DNA of 64,000 nucleotides, taken from the NCBI RefSeq assembly GCF_009729075.1, contig NZ_VTGY01000015.1, forward strand, positions 372,001 to 436,000, read 5' to 3'. Below are positions 1 to 8,103 of the stretch, in pieces. This DNA is from Mycolicibacterium sp. CBMA 226 (GTDB taxonomy: Bacteria > Actinomycetota > Actinomycetes > Mycobacteriales > Mycobacteriaceae). Position 1 is the first letter of the stretch. Every line of letters starts with the position of its first letter. Both the position numbers and the translations under genes were made by a program. The notes under the pieces were generated by a model that saw nothing but the letters and a program-made list of their open reading frames with translations, did not search any database and was not told the DNA's origin.

Positions 1-242
1 TCGGGGCGGCCCTGGTCGTCTGGGGGTTTGCTCTGTACGTCCTGGCCGCCGTGCCCAGGATTCGGCGCGTCGGGACCGGAGTGTTGATCGGCAACCTGAT
101 CGGCACCGTCGCGGTGCTCGGCGTACTGGCGTCCGGAGTGCTGCCGCTGACCGCGGCAGGCAATGTCCTCGTGCTGGCGGTCATGGCCGTAGGCCTGGGC
201 TGCGCCTGGCTGCAATACCTCGGAGTGCGCCGTCTGGCGTGA
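1..242 (+). CDS. Small membrane protein, C-terminal part (5' end outside window)
   Basis: Only the last 79 codons are present, read in the frame that begins at base 3. The visible part is almost entirely hydrophobic, with about three membrane segments, and ends in LQYLGVRRLA. It is clearly a paralogue of the complete gene that follows: both share a LPLTA/WPLTA turn, a hydrophobic helix and the ending LQYxGVRR. I do not recognise a named family and assign no function. The two genes are separated by a 49-bp palindromic element, so they probably form separate transcripts or a processed pair. Confidence 0.75.
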   Translation, partial: GAALVVWGFALYVLAAVPRIRRVGTGVLIGNLIGTVAVLGVLASGVLPLTAAGNVLVLAVMAVGLGCAWLQYLGVRRLA

Positions 243-314
243 CTCCCTTCCCGCCGGGCGGGGGCGTCGCTGAAAGAGGTTGCAGTAGACGTCCCCGCGC
301 CGGCCTTCTCCAGC

Positions 315-363
315 GATTTGTGCACGATTTTCCGCGCCACCCTCGGACTTTCGTGCACAAATC
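315..363. repeat. 49-bp palindromic element, copy 1
   Basis: Perfect 13-bp arms GATTTGTGCACGA and TCGTGCACAAATC lie at the two ends of a 49-bp unit. The inner part is only partly self-complementary. The element sits between the two paralogous small membrane genes, on the same strand. Four further copies of exactly the same length occur in the window (798, 7070, 52471, 53826). Confidence 0.85.
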
Positions 364-386
364 ACCAACCCACGAAAGGAAACCCC

Positions 387-788
387 ATGACCACCATCAC
401 CGCACCCGCCCGCGCCAAGTCCGACCGCCTGCTGCGCCTCGCCCTGCGCGCCGACGCCCTCATCAGCGGCGCCGGCGGCGTCATCCTGGCGGCCGCGGCC
501 GGCGCCATCGCATCGGAGTCCGGCATCCCGCAGTCGGCCGTGTACGTCCTGGCCGCGGTCCTCGTCGTCTACGGCGTCGGTGTCTACGGACTGTCGACCA
601 TGGCGGCCGTGCGGCGTCCCGGTATCGCGGTGTCGATCGCCAACGTGGTCTTCACCATCGCCGCCGTGCTGGCGGTGGTCGACGACGTCTGGCCGCTGAC
701 GGCGACGGGCGTGGCGATGATGATCGTCAGCGCCGTGTACACGCTGGCGATGGCGGAGTTGCAGTACGCCGGCGTCCGCCGCGCGTGA
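387..788 (+). CDS. Small four-helix membrane protein, paralogue of the preceding gene
   Basis: 133 residues with a short charged N-terminus (ARAKSDRLLR) and four hydrophobic segments at roughly residues 22-42, 50-70, 78-100 and 104-126; it ends in LQYAGVRRA. The ATG is preceded by AAAGGAAACCCC, a usable ribosome site, so I chose it over an upstream in-frame start lying inside the palindromic element. The arrangement suggests a tandem duplication with the gene upstream. No enzyme motif is visible. The function is unknown; a small integral membrane protein is all that can be supported. Confidence 0.8.
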   Translation: MTTITAPARAKSDRLLRLALRADALISGAGGVILAAAAGAIASESGIPQSAVYVLAAVLVVYGVGVYGLSTMAAVRRPGIAVSIANVVFTIAAVLAVVDDVWPLTATGVAMMIVSAVYTLAMAELQYAGVRRA

Positions 789-797
789 CCAGCCCGG

Positions 798-846
798 GAT
801 TTGTGCACGATTTTCCGCGCCGACCGCGGAAGATCGTGCACAAATC
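798..846. repeat. 49-bp palindromic element, copy 2
   Basis: The arms match over 21 of 22 bases, starting GATTTGTGCACGA and ending TCGTGCACAAATC. It lies between the convergent 3' ends of the small membrane gene and coaA, about 9 bp after one stop and 5 bp from the other. That position would suit a bidirectional terminator, although no U-tract is present. Confidence 0.88.
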
Positions 847-851
847 GCTGT

Positions 852-1790
852 CTAGAGCTTGCGGAGGCGCAACCGGTTGATGGAGTGGTCGGAGTCTTTG
901 CGCAGGACCAGGGTGGCCCGGGGCCGCGTCGGCAGGATGTTGTGGATCAGGTTGGGCAGGTTGATCGACTGCCAGATGTCGCGGGCGGCGAAGATCGCCT
1001 GCTCGTCGGTCAGCGTCGAGTAGTGGTGGAAGTGTGACTGCGGGTTGGAGAACGCGCCGGCGCGCATGGCCAGGAACCGCGACACGTACCACTGCTCGAT
1101 GTCCTCGATGCGGGCATCGACGTACACCGAGAAGTCGAACAGGTCCGAGATCATCAGGGCCGGCCCGGTCTGCAGGACGTTGAGCCCCTCGATGATCAGG
1201 ATGTCGGGGTGGCGCACGATGATCTTCTCGCCGGGCACGATGTCGTAGATCAGGTGCGAGTACACCGGCGCGGAGGCCTGATCGGTGCCCGACTTGACGG
1301 CCGTGACGAACCGCATCAGCGCCCGGCGGTCGTAGCTTTCGGGAAAACCTTTGCGGTGCATGATCTTTCGCCGCATCAGCTCGGCGTTCGGGTACAGGAA
1401 ACCGTCGGTGGTGACCAGGTCGACCCGCGGGTGGTGGCCGAACCGGGCGAGCAGCGCCTGCAGTACGCGGGCGGTGGTCGACTTGCCGACGGCGACACTG
1501 CCGGCCACGCCGATGATGAACGGCACGGGGCGGTCGGGATTCTGCTGCGGTTCGCCGAGGAACTCCGCCGTGGCGGCGAAGAGGCGCTGCCGGGCGGCGA
1601 CCTGCAGGTGGATCAGACGGGCCAGCGGCAGGTAGACCTCTTCGACCTCCAGCAGGTCGAGCTGCTCGCCCATACCGCGCAGACCCAGCAGCTCATGAGC
1701 AGTGAGTTTCAGGGGAGTCGACATACGCAGCGCGCGCCATTGGCGCCTGTCGAACTCGACGTAGGGACTCGGCTCGCTCGGCCGCGGCAT
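852..1790 (-). CDS. coaA: Type I pantothenate kinase
   Basis: Phosphorylates pantothenate with ATP, the first and regulated step of coenzyme A synthesis, in the cytosol. The 312 residues equal the mycobacterial CoaA length. The Walker A loop GVAGSVAVGKS is at residues 94-104, followed by the DLVTTDGFLYPN segment typical of the bacterial PanK-I fold and the IIEGLNVLQ strand. The C-terminus LPTRPRATLVLRK is also family-typical. It is followed convergently by copy 2 of the 49-bp palindrome. The gene starts the block matching Rv1092c onward in M. tuberculosis. Confidence 0.97.
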   Translation of the reverse strand: MPRPSEPSPYVEFDRRQWRALRMSTPLKLTAHELLGLRGMGEQLDLLEVEEVYLPLARLIHLQVAARQRLFAATAEFLGEPQQNPDRPVPFIIGVAGSVAVGKSTTARVLQALLARFGHHPRVDLVTTDGFLYPNAELMRRKIMHRKGFPESYDRRALMRFVTAVKSGTDQASAPVYSHLIYDIVPGEKIIVRHPDILIIEGLNVLQTGPALMISDLFDFSVYVDARIEDIEQWYVSRFLAMRAGAFSNPQSHFHHYSTLTDEQAIFAARDIWQSINLPNLIHNILPTRPRATLVLRKDSDHSINRLRLRKL

Positions 1791-1853
1791 GTGCTCAGTC
1801 TTGCAGTCATTGCCGGGCGATGAACGCGGGGGTACCGGCTAACGTGGGCGGGT

Positions 1854-3089
1854 ATGAGCGCTGGGCAGATCCCGATGCCGGTTCCCGACACCGCCGCCGA
1901 CGGCTTGATCCGCGAATATCTGCTGCTCGGTCTGCGGTTCGACCGCATCGAAGAGGGCTACGTCGACTCGTTCACCGGGGACCCTGCGCTGCGGCGCGCG
2001 GTCGCCGACGAGCCCGCTCCCGACCCGGCGGCGCTGGCCCGCCAGGCGCGCCGCTTGCACGACGAGGTCGACGGCTCCGGGCTGAATCCCCAGCGTGCGG
2101 ACTACCTCAAGGCCCATCTGCGGGCCCTGGACTGCGCGGGCCGCAAGTTCGCGGGAGAGGACGTCGGCTTCGTCGACGAGGTCCGCGACTACTTCGACGT
2201 CTCGATCACCAAAGGCGACGAAGACAAATACCGCGAGGCGCATCGCCTGCTGGACGAGGCACTGGGCGGCAGCGGCCCGCTGGTCGAGCGCATGCAGGCC
2301 CACCGATCCGGCGAGGAGATTCCGCCCGAGCGGCTCGAGGAGTGCATCCATGCGTTCTCGTCCGCGCTGCGCGACCGCGTCCGCGCCGACTTCCCGTTGC
2401 CCGACACCGAGACCATCAACTACGAGATCGTCACCGACAAGCCGTGGTCCGGCTTCAACTACTACGAGGGCAACTACCGGTCGACGGTCGCGGTGAACGC
2501 CGACCTCAAGCAGCAGATGTCGAACCTGCCGCGGCTGGTGGCGCACGAGTCGTACCCGGGCCATCACACCGAGCACTGCCGCAAAGAGTTCGGGTTGGTG
2601 GCCGGCCAACATCAAGCGGAGCAGACGATCTTCCTGGTCAACACCCCGCAATGCCTGATGGCCGAGGGCTTGGCGGACCTGGCGCTGTACGCGGCCGTGC
2701 CCGACAACTGGGGTGCGTGGGCCGCCGAGATCTACCAGGACCTGGGCCTGCGCTTCGATGGTGAACGCGCCGAAGCGATTTCGGCGGCCAGCGCGGCGCT
2801 GGCCGACGTCCGTCAGGACGCCGCGTTGATGCTGCACGACGAGCACCGCGACGCCGACGACGTCGTCGCCTTCCTGCAGCGCTGGCTGTTGACGAGCCCG
2901 GAGCGGGCGCGGCAGTCGATGCGATTCCTGTCGTCGCCGCTGTGGCGCGCTTACACATCGACGTATGTCGAGGGCTACCGACTACTGCGCGGCTGGCTCG
3001 ACGCCCGGCCCGCCGAGATCAGCCTCACCGACCGGTTCGGCCGGTTGCTCGACGAGCCGCTGATCCCGTCGTCCCTGCGGGTCGCCTGA
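1854..3089 (+). CDS. DUF885 family protein (putative zinc-dependent peptidase-like)
   Basis: 411 residues carrying the DUF885 signature HESYPGHHTEH at about residue 228, which gives the HExxxGHH-type metal site. A downstream segment CLMAEGLADLALY supplies the further conserved Glu. Family members are predicted metallo-carboxypeptidases or dipeptidases, but most are untested and no substrate can be named here. There is no signal peptide, so it is probably cytosolic. A TAACGT hexamer ends 8 nt before the ATG, consistent with a leaderless start. It is divergent from coaA. I do not recall this gene between coaA and glyA in M. tuberculosis. Confidence 0.85.
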   Translation: MSAGQIPMPVPDTAADGLIREYLLLGLRFDRIEEGYVDSFTGDPALRRAVADEPAPDPAALARQARRLHDEVDGSGLNPQRADYLKAHLRALDCAGRKFAGEDVGFVDEVRDYFDVSITKGDEDKYREAHRLLDEALGGSGPLVERMQAHRSGEEIPPERLEECIHAFSSALRDRVRADFPLPDTETINYEIVTDKPWSGFNYYEGNYRSTVAVNADLKQQMSNLPRLVAHESYPGHHTEHCRKEFGLVAGQHQAEQTIFLVNTPQCLMAEGLADLALYAAVPDNWGAWAAEIYQDLGLRFDGERAEAISAASAALADVRQDAALMLHDEHRDADDVVAFLQRWLLTSPERARQSMRFLSSPLWRAYTSTYVEGYRLLRGWLDARPAEISLTDRFGRLLDEPLIPSSLRVA

Positions 3090-3137
3090 CGCTGGCCGTT
3101 TTTGGGGGCCAACCTGCGGCGCACTAGTCTGAGGGGC

Positions 3138-4610
3138 ATGACCTCTGACGCTTCTGTGTCCAACGCCGGCCTGGGTGCCGAGTACGCCGCCACCGCCAGC
3201 GAGGCCTACCAGGCGGCGCTGCGGGTCATCGAGCAGGTCGAGCCCCGGGTCGCTGCGGCAACCCGGAAAGAACTTGAGGATCAACGCAGTTCGCTGAAGC
3301 TGATCGCCAGCGAGAACTACGCGTCGCCCGCCGTGCTGCTGACCATGGGCACCTGGTTCTCCGACAAGTACGCCGAGGGTACCGTCGGGCACCGGTTCTA
3401 CGCCGCCTGCCAGAACGTCGACACCGTCGAGGCGCTCGCCGCCGAGCATGCCCGCGAGCTGTTCGGCGCGCCGTACGCCTACGCGCAGCCGCACTCGGGC
3501 ATCGATGCCAACCTGGTCGCCTTCTGGGCCATCCTGGCCACCCGTATCGAGGCTCCCGGCCTGGCCGAGTTGGGCGCCAAGCACGTCAACGACCTGTCCG
3601 AAGAGGACTGGGAGAAGCTGCGCAACAAGCTGGGCAACCAGCGCCTGCTGGGTATGTCGCTGGATACCGGCGGCCACCTGACCCACGGCTTCCGCCCCAA
3701 CATCTCGGGCAAGATGTTCCACCAGCGCAGCTACGGCACGGACCCGAAGACCGGCCTCATCGACTACGACGCCGTCGCCGCTGCCGCCCGCGAGTTCAAG
3801 CCGCTGGTGCTGGTCGCCGGCTACTCGGCCTACCCGCGCCGGATCAACTTCGCCAAGATGCGCGAGATCGCCGACGAGGTCGGCGCCACCCTCCTGGTCG
3901 ACATGGCCCACTTCGCGGGTCTGGTGGCCGGCAAGGTGTTCACCGGCGACGAAGACCCGGTGCCGCACGCCCACGTCACCACCACGACCACGCACAAGTC
4001 GCTGCGCGGCCCGCGCGGTGGCCTGGTGCTGGCCACTGAGGAATACGCCCCGGCTGTCGACAAGGGCTGCCCGATGGTGCTCGGCGGACCGCTGTCGCAC
4101 GTGATGGCTGCCAAGGCCGTCGCGCTCGCCGAGGCCCGTCAGCCCGAATTCCGGACCTATGCCCAGAACGTCGCCGACAACGCCAAGGCGCTGGCCGAGG
4201 GCTTCCTCAAGCGTGGCGCGACGCTGGTCACCGGGGGTACTGACAACCACCTGGTGCTGCTGGACGTGCAGTCGTTCGGCCTGACCGGCCGGCAGGCCGA
4301 GTCGGCACTGCTGGACGCCGGCGTCGTCACCAACCGCAACGCCATCCCGAACGACCCGAACGGCGCCTGGTACACCAGCGGCATCCGCTTCGGCACCCCG
4401 GCGCTCACCACGCGCGGCTTCGGCGCCGACGAGTTCGACAAGGTCGCCGAGCTGGTCGTCGACGTGCTGAACAACGCGTCGGCCGATGCCGGCCCGAACG
4501 GCCCGTCGAAGGCCAAGTACACGCTGGCCGACGGCACCGCCGACCGCGTACGCGCGGCCTCGTCCGAGATGCTCGACGCCAACCCGCTGTACCCGGGGCT
4601 GACGCTCTGA
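3138..4610 (+). CDS. glyA: Serine hydroxymethyltransferase, long insert-bearing form
   Basis: PLP enzyme that interconverts serine and glycine with tetrahydrofolate, supplying one-carbon units. The PLP-binding lysine is about K287 in TTTTTHKSLRGPRGG. SSLKLIASENYASP near residue 51 and DKYAEGTVGHRFY near residue 77 are family motifs. At 490 residues it is longer than the usual 420-430. About 33 extra residues (roughly 135-168) sit between the QPHSGIDANLVAFW and LLGMSLDTGGHLTHG blocks, and there is a longer C-terminus. Start chosen because TGAGGGGC precedes the ATG; an earlier in-frame start lacks this. It sits where glyA1 lies in M. tuberculosis. Inserts of this kind are known in chlamydial and some actinobacterial enzymes. 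Confidence 0.93.
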   Translation: MTSDASVSNAGLGAEYAATASEAYQAALRVIEQVEPRVAAATRKELEDQRSSLKLIASENYASPAVLLTMGTWFSDKYAEGTVGHRFYAACQNVDTVEALAAEHARELFGAPYAYAQPHSGIDANLVAFWAILATRIEAPGLAELGAKHVNDLSEEDWEKLRNKLGNQRLLGMSLDTGGHLTHGFRPNISGKMFHQRSYGTDPKTGLIDYDAVAAAAREFKPLVLVAGYSAYPRRINFAKMREIADEVGATLLVDMAHFAGLVAGKVFTGDEDPVPHAHVTTTTTHKSLRGPRGGLVLATEEYAPAVDKGCPMVLGGPLSHVMAAKAVALAEARQPEFRTYAQNVADNAKALAEGFLKRGATLVTGGTDNHLVLLDVQSFGLTGRQAESALLDAGVVTNRNAIPNDPNGAWYTSGIRFGTPALTTRGFGADEFDKVAELVVDVLNNASADAGPNGPSKAKYTLADGTADRVRAASSEMLDANPLYPGLTL

Positions 4611-4624
4611 GCTCTGGCATGAAC

Positions 4625-4672
4625 GTGGGGCCTGTGACCGCGGAATCGTGAGATTTCGGTCATAGGCCCCAC
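4625..4672. terminator. Strong hairpin after glyA
   Basis: A 16-bp stem with arms GTGGGGCCTGTGACCG and CGGTCATAGGCCCCAC (one G-U pair as RNA) and a 16-nt loop, 14 nt after the glyA stop. No U-tract follows, as is common in mycobacteria. Confidence 0.75.
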
Positions 4673-4715
4673 ATTCGTCAGGGCGGGTTGATTTCAAAAA
4701 CATGTGAACTCGGGT

Positions 4716-4721
4716 TACAGT
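4716..4721 (+). promoter_or_regulatory. -10 hexamer TACAGT for the leaderless desaturase mRNA
   Basis: TACAGT ends 7 nt before the ATG of the desaturase gene, and no Shine-Dalgarno sequence is present. The predicted transcript therefore starts at or next to the start codon. Confidence 0.65.
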
Positions 4722-4728
4722 TACTTTC

Positions 4729-5550
4729 ATGGCTGAGAAACCAGTTGCCAACGCACTGACCCTCGAGCTCGAGCCCGTGGTGGACACCGAGCTCTCCCGG
4801 CACCTCGCGACCGAGGAAGCCTGGTATGCCCATGACTACGTGCCGTTCGAGCAGGGCGAGAACTTCGCCTTCCTCGGTGGCACCGACTGGGACGCCTCGA
4901 GCGTCACGCTGCCCAAGCCGGTCACCGATGCGCTGGAAATCCTGCTCATCACCAAGGACAACCTCGCGGGCTACCACCGCGAGCTGGTCGAACACTTCAT
5001 CCTCGAAGACAAGTGGGGCCGCTGGCTTGGTCGCTGGACCGCCGAGGAGCACCTGCACGCCATCGCGCTGCGCAACTACCTGGTGGTCACCCGCCAGATC
5101 GACCCGACCGCCAACGAGGACGTGCGCGTCGAGCACGTCATGAAGGGCTACCGGGCCGACAAGTTCAGCCAGGTCGAGACGTTGGTCTTCATGGCGTTCT
5201 TCGAGCGCGCGCACGCCGTCTTCACCCGCAACCTGCAGGCCCAGATCGACGAGCCGGTGCTGGCCGCCATGGCCGGCCGCATCGCCCGCGACGAAGAGCG
5301 GCACGAGGAGTTCTTCGCGAACCTCGTCGCGCATCTGCTGGAGACGCACCGCGACGAGACCATCGCCGCCATCGCGGCCCGGGCCGCGGGCATCGAGGTC
5401 ATCGGCGCGGACATCGACGCCTACCAGGACAAGGTGCAGGTCGTTGCTGACGCGGGCATCTTCGACGCCGCTGCGCTGCGCACCGTCATCTCCGACCGCA
5501 TCAACGCGTGGGGTCTCCGCGACGAACCGTCGCTCGCCCAGTTCATCTAG
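4729..5550 (+). CDS. desA2: Acyl-ACP desaturase-like diiron protein (DesA2 type)
   Basis: 273 residues, close to the 275 of M. tuberculosis DesA2 (Rv1094), and in the same position after glyA. Diiron ligand motifs are visible: EEHLH (E107/H110) and DEERH (E189/H192), with E160 in FFERAH. The first helix ligand position aligns with D77 rather than the plant enzyme's Glu, so metal loading and desaturase chemistry may be atypical. Family knowledge links mycobacterial DesA proteins to desaturation of long acyl chains for mycolic acid synthesis. The substrate here is inferred, not shown. Confidence 0.9.
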   Translation: MAEKPVANALTLELEPVVDTELSRHLATEEAWYAHDYVPFEQGENFAFLGGTDWDASSVTLPKPVTDALEILLITKDNLAGYHRELVEHFILEDKWGRWLGRWTAEEHLHAIALRNYLVVTRQIDPTANEDVRVEHVMKGYRADKFSQVETLVFMAFFERAHAVFTRNLQAQIDEPVLAAMAGRIARDEERHEEFFANLVAHLLETHRDETIAAIAARAAGIEVIGADIDAYQDKVQVVADAGIFDAAALRTVISDRINAWGLRDEPSLAQFI

Positions 5551-5616
5551 TCGTCACAAAAGAGTCACGGCGCGCCAGTGAGCGCGGGGTCGTAGCCGGG
5601 AGTACCGTCGCCGGTG

Positions 5617-5748
5617 ATGGCTAGCGAACTGCTCTGCTATCCGGGCGGTACCCGATTAGAGAATGGGACCGGCCCCGGTCCTGGTACCGCTGCGTCCACC
5701 GAAGTACTCGTGTGGGGCCGCACGGGCCGAGGAGCGCCACGTGTCTGA
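5617..5748 (+). CDS. phoAT: Small ORF overlapping phoH2, candidate PhoAT antitoxin
   Basis: 43 codons starting MASELLCYPGGTRLENG and ending GRGAPRV. The stop overlaps the GTG of phoH2 by 8 nt, so translation is probably coupled. Published work on mycobacterial PhoH2 describes exactly such a short upstream gene, phoAT, as the antitoxin partner. I rely on this architecture rather than on recalling the sequence. A TACCGT hexamer lies 5 nt before an in-frame GTG one codon upstream of the ATG, suggesting a leaderless start at either codon. The peptide is rich in Gly, Thr and Pro and has no clear fold. Confidence 0.6.
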   Translation: MASELLCYPGGTRLENGTGPGPGTAASTEVLVWGRTGRGAPRV

Positions 5749-7054
5749 TTCGCAGGTCCGTACCTACGTGCTCGATACCTCCGTGTTGCTGTCCGATCCC
5801 TGGGCATGCACACGGTTCGCCGAGCACGAAGTGGTTGTCCCCCTGGTGGTCATCAGCGAGCTGGAGGGTAAACGCCACCATCACGAACTGGGCTGGTTCG
5901 CCCGGCAGGCACTGCGCATGTTCGATGACTTGCGACTGGAACACGGACGGCTGGATCAGCCGATTCCTGTTGGGACACAAGGTGGGACGCTCCAAGTCGA
6001 GCTGAACCACGTCGACCAGTCGGTGCTTCCGACGGGCTTCCGCACCGACACGAACGACCACCGGATCCTGGCCTGCGCCGCCAACCTCTCCGCCGAGGGC
6101 AAGCAGGTCACCTTGGTCAGCAAGGACATTCCGCTGCGCGTCAAGGCCGGCGCGGTGGGCCTGGATGCCGACGAGTACCACGCTCAGGACGTCATCACGT
6201 CCGGCTGGACCGGCATGACCGAGATGGACGCCACGCCCGAAGACATCGACATGCTGTTCGCCGACGGCGAGGTCGACCTGCTGGAAGCGCGGGATTTGCC
6301 GTGCCACACCGGAATTCGGCTGCTCGGTGGTACGTCGCACGCGCTCGGTCGCGTCAACGCCGAGAAGCGGGTGCAGCTGGTCCGCGGTGACCGCGAAGTG
6401 TTCGGCCTCCGGGGAAGGTCAGCCGAACAACGCGTCGCCCTCGATCTGCTGCTCGACGAGTCTGTCGGCATCGTCTCACTCGGCGGCAAGGCCGGTACCG
6501 GCAAATCGGCGCTGGCGCTGTGCGCCGGCCTGGAGGCGGTGCTCGAGCGCCGTACCCAGCGCAAGGTCGTGGTGTTCCGGCCGCTGTATGCCGTTGGCGG
6601 ACAAGACCTCGGCTACCTGCCGGGCAGCGAGAGCGAGAAGATGGGCCCGTGGGCGCAGGCCGTCTTCGACACGCTGGAAGGCCTGGCCAGCCCGGCCGTG
6701 CTGGAAGAGGTGCTGTCCCGCGGCATGCTGGAAGTGTTGCCGCTGACCCACATTCGAGGCCGCTCGCTGCACGACTCGTTCGTCATCGTCGACGAGGCAC
6801 AGTCGCTGGAGCGCAACGTGCTGCTGACGGTGCTCTCACGCCTCGGTTCCGGTTCCCGGGTGGTGCTCACGCACGACGTCGCCCAGCGCGACAACCTGCG
6901 CGTCGGCCGGCACGACGGTGTTGCCGCGGTGATCGAGAAGCTCAAGGGCCACCCGCTGTTCGCACACATCACCCTGATGCGCAGCGAACGGTCGCCGATT
7001 GCCGCGCTGGTCACCGAGATGCTCGAGGAGATCAGCCCCGGCACCCTGCCGTGA
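5741..7054 (+). CDS. phoH2: PhoH2: PIN-domain RNase fused to PhoH ATPase/helicase
   Basis: 437 residues with two domains. The N-terminal PIN nuclease has its first acidic residue in YVLDTSVLL (D12), further acids in SELEG, and NDHRILACA. The C-terminal PhoH P-loop domain has Walker A GGKAGTGKS at residues 248-256 and Walker B VIVDEAQSL. The family cleaves RNA with ATP-dependent unwinding and acts as a toxin with phoAT. The GTG start is chosen because of GGCCGAGGAGCG just upstream, the overlap with the small ORF, and agreement with the 433-residue M. tuberculosis protein. Copy 3 of the 49-bp palindrome follows 15 nt after the stop. Confidence 0.93.
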   Translation: MSDSQVRTYVLDTSVLLSDPWACTRFAEHEVVVPLVVISELEGKRHHHELGWFARQALRMFDDLRLEHGRLDQPIPVGTQGGTLQVELNHVDQSVLPTGFRTDTNDHRILACAANLSAEGKQVTLVSKDIPLRVKAGAVGLDADEYHAQDVITSGWTGMTEMDATPEDIDMLFADGEVDLLEARDLPCHTGIRLLGGTSHALGRVNAEKRVQLVRGDREVFGLRGRSAEQRVALDLLLDESVGIVSLGGKAGTGKSALALCAGLEAVLERRTQRKVVVFRPLYAVGGQDLGYLPGSESEKMGPWAQAVFDTLEGLASPAVLEEVLSRGMLEVLPLTHIRGRSLHDSFVIVDEAQSLERNVLLTVLSRLGSGSRVVLTHDVAQRDNLRVGRHDGVAAVIEKLKGHPLFAHITLMRSERSPIAALVTEMLEEISPGTLP

Positions 7055-7069
7055 TCTGGGCCGAGCCGC

Positions 7070-7118
7070 GATTTGTGCACGATTTTCGGCGTTGACCACG
7101 GGTTTTCGTGCACAAATT
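7070..7118. repeat. 49-bp palindromic element, copy 3
   Basis: Starts GATTTGTGCACGA and ends TCGTGCACAAATT. The 12 inner arm bases pair perfectly and the outermost pair is G-T. It lies between two plus-strand genes, phoH2 and the polysaccharide deacetylase. Confidence 0.85.
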
Positions 7119-7140
7119 GCGGCGTCGGTAAGGTGATTGG

Positions 7141-8025
7141 GTGCCCAAACGCCCGCGTCGACCCGACAGCAAAGCCTGGTCTTACTGGCGAACAGTGCTC
7201 GGCGTGTGCGCCGGTGTGACGATCGTCGTGGTCGGCTGTGAGACCGGACACGTCGCCAAGGCCGACGAAGTGGACTGCAGCAAGTACAAGTGCGTCGCGC
7301 TCACGTTCGACGACGGACCCAGCCCGTACACCGACCGCCTGCTGAAAATCCTGCAGGACAACGACGCCAAGGCGACGTTCTTCGAGATCGGCAACAAGGT
7401 CGCGGCCAACCCGGCCGGCGCCAAGCGCGTCATCGACGCCGGGATGGAACTGGGCAGCCACACCTGGGAACACCCCAACATGACGACCATCCCGCCGGAG
7501 GACATCCCGTCGCAGCTGTCGAAGGCCAGTGAGGCCATCGAGCAGGCCACCGGCCAGCGCCCGAAGCTGTTGCGCACCGCGGGCGGCCTGATCAACGATG
7601 CCGTGCTCGCCGAGGCCAAGAAGCAGGGCCTGGCCGACATCAACTGGGACGTCATCCCGTTCGACTGGGCCAACGACTCCAACACCGCGGCCACCCGCTA
7701 CATGCTGATGACGCAGATCAAGCCGAATTCGGTCGTGCTGTTCCATGACACCTATTCGTCGACGGTCGATCTGGTGCAGCAGTTCATCCCGGTGCTCAAG
7801 GCCAACGGCTACCACCTGGTGACGGTCAGCCAGATGGTCGGACATCGCGAGCCGGGGACCAGCTACGGCAGCCGAGACAACGGCCCGCCGGTCAACGATC
7901 TGACCGACATCCCGCCCGCGGAGATTCCGACGCTGCCCAACACGCCGTCGCCGCCGCCGATGCCCAACATCCCGATCACGGACATCCCGGGCGCCAACTC
8001 GGGTGGCGTGAACAACGGGCAGTAA
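7141..8025 (+). CDS. Membrane-anchored polysaccharide deacetylase (NodB domain)
   Basis: 294 residues, matching Rv1096 in place and size. A hydrophobic anchor spans about residues 17-33, then the NodB domain. Motif 1 is TFDDGP (D57/D58) and motif 2 is SHTWEH (H107, H111, metal ligands). Motif 5 is LFHD at residues 200-203. Motif 3, usually RPPYG, reads RTAGG (145-149), and motif 4 contains FDW. The C-terminal 50 residues are Pro-rich and low complexity. The likely role is N- or O-deacetylation of cell-wall peptidoglycan outside the membrane. GTG start; a terminator follows. Confidence 0.9.
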   Translation: MPKRPRRPDSKAWSYWRTVLGVCAGVTIVVVGCETGHVAKADEVDCSKYKCVALTFDDGPSPYTDRLLKILQDNDAKATFFEIGNKVAANPAGAKRVIDAGMELGSHTWEHPNMTTIPPEDIPSQLSKASEAIEQATGQRPKLLRTAGGLINDAVLAEAKKQGLADINWDVIPFDWANDSNTAATRYMLMTQIKPNSVVLFHDTYSSTVDLVQQFIPVLKANGYHLVTVSQMVGHREPGTSYGSRDNGPPVNDLTDIPPAEIPTLPNTPSPPPMPNIPITDIPGANSGGVNNGQ

Positions 8026-8044
8026 CCTCAGCCCGTCGAACAGA

Positions 8045-8086
8045 CGCGAAAACCCCCAAAATCGAGTGATTTTGGGGGTTTTCGCG
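8045..8086. terminator. Bidirectional terminator between deacetylase gene and fumarase
   Basis: An 18-bp stem built from CGCGAAAACCCCCAAAAT and its complement around a CGAGTG loop. Each strand ends the stem with a T-run followed by CGCG. The convergent gene ends lie on either side. Confidence 0.9.
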
Positions 8087-8103
8087 ACTGCTCGTGCAGA
8101 AAA

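Noticed and set aside
239..880. A 213-codon frame covering the small membrane gene and both flanking palindromes
   Set aside because: Reads as Arg/His-rich nonsense in the wrong frame of a good membrane protein gene.
2982..4787. A 601-codon open frame antisense to glyA, and similar long antisense frames such as 9558-11327 and 59813-61684
   Set aside because: They mirror strongly supported genes, have no recognisable motifs and show the Arg/Val/Gly-rich composition caused by GC-rich third codon positions on the other strand.
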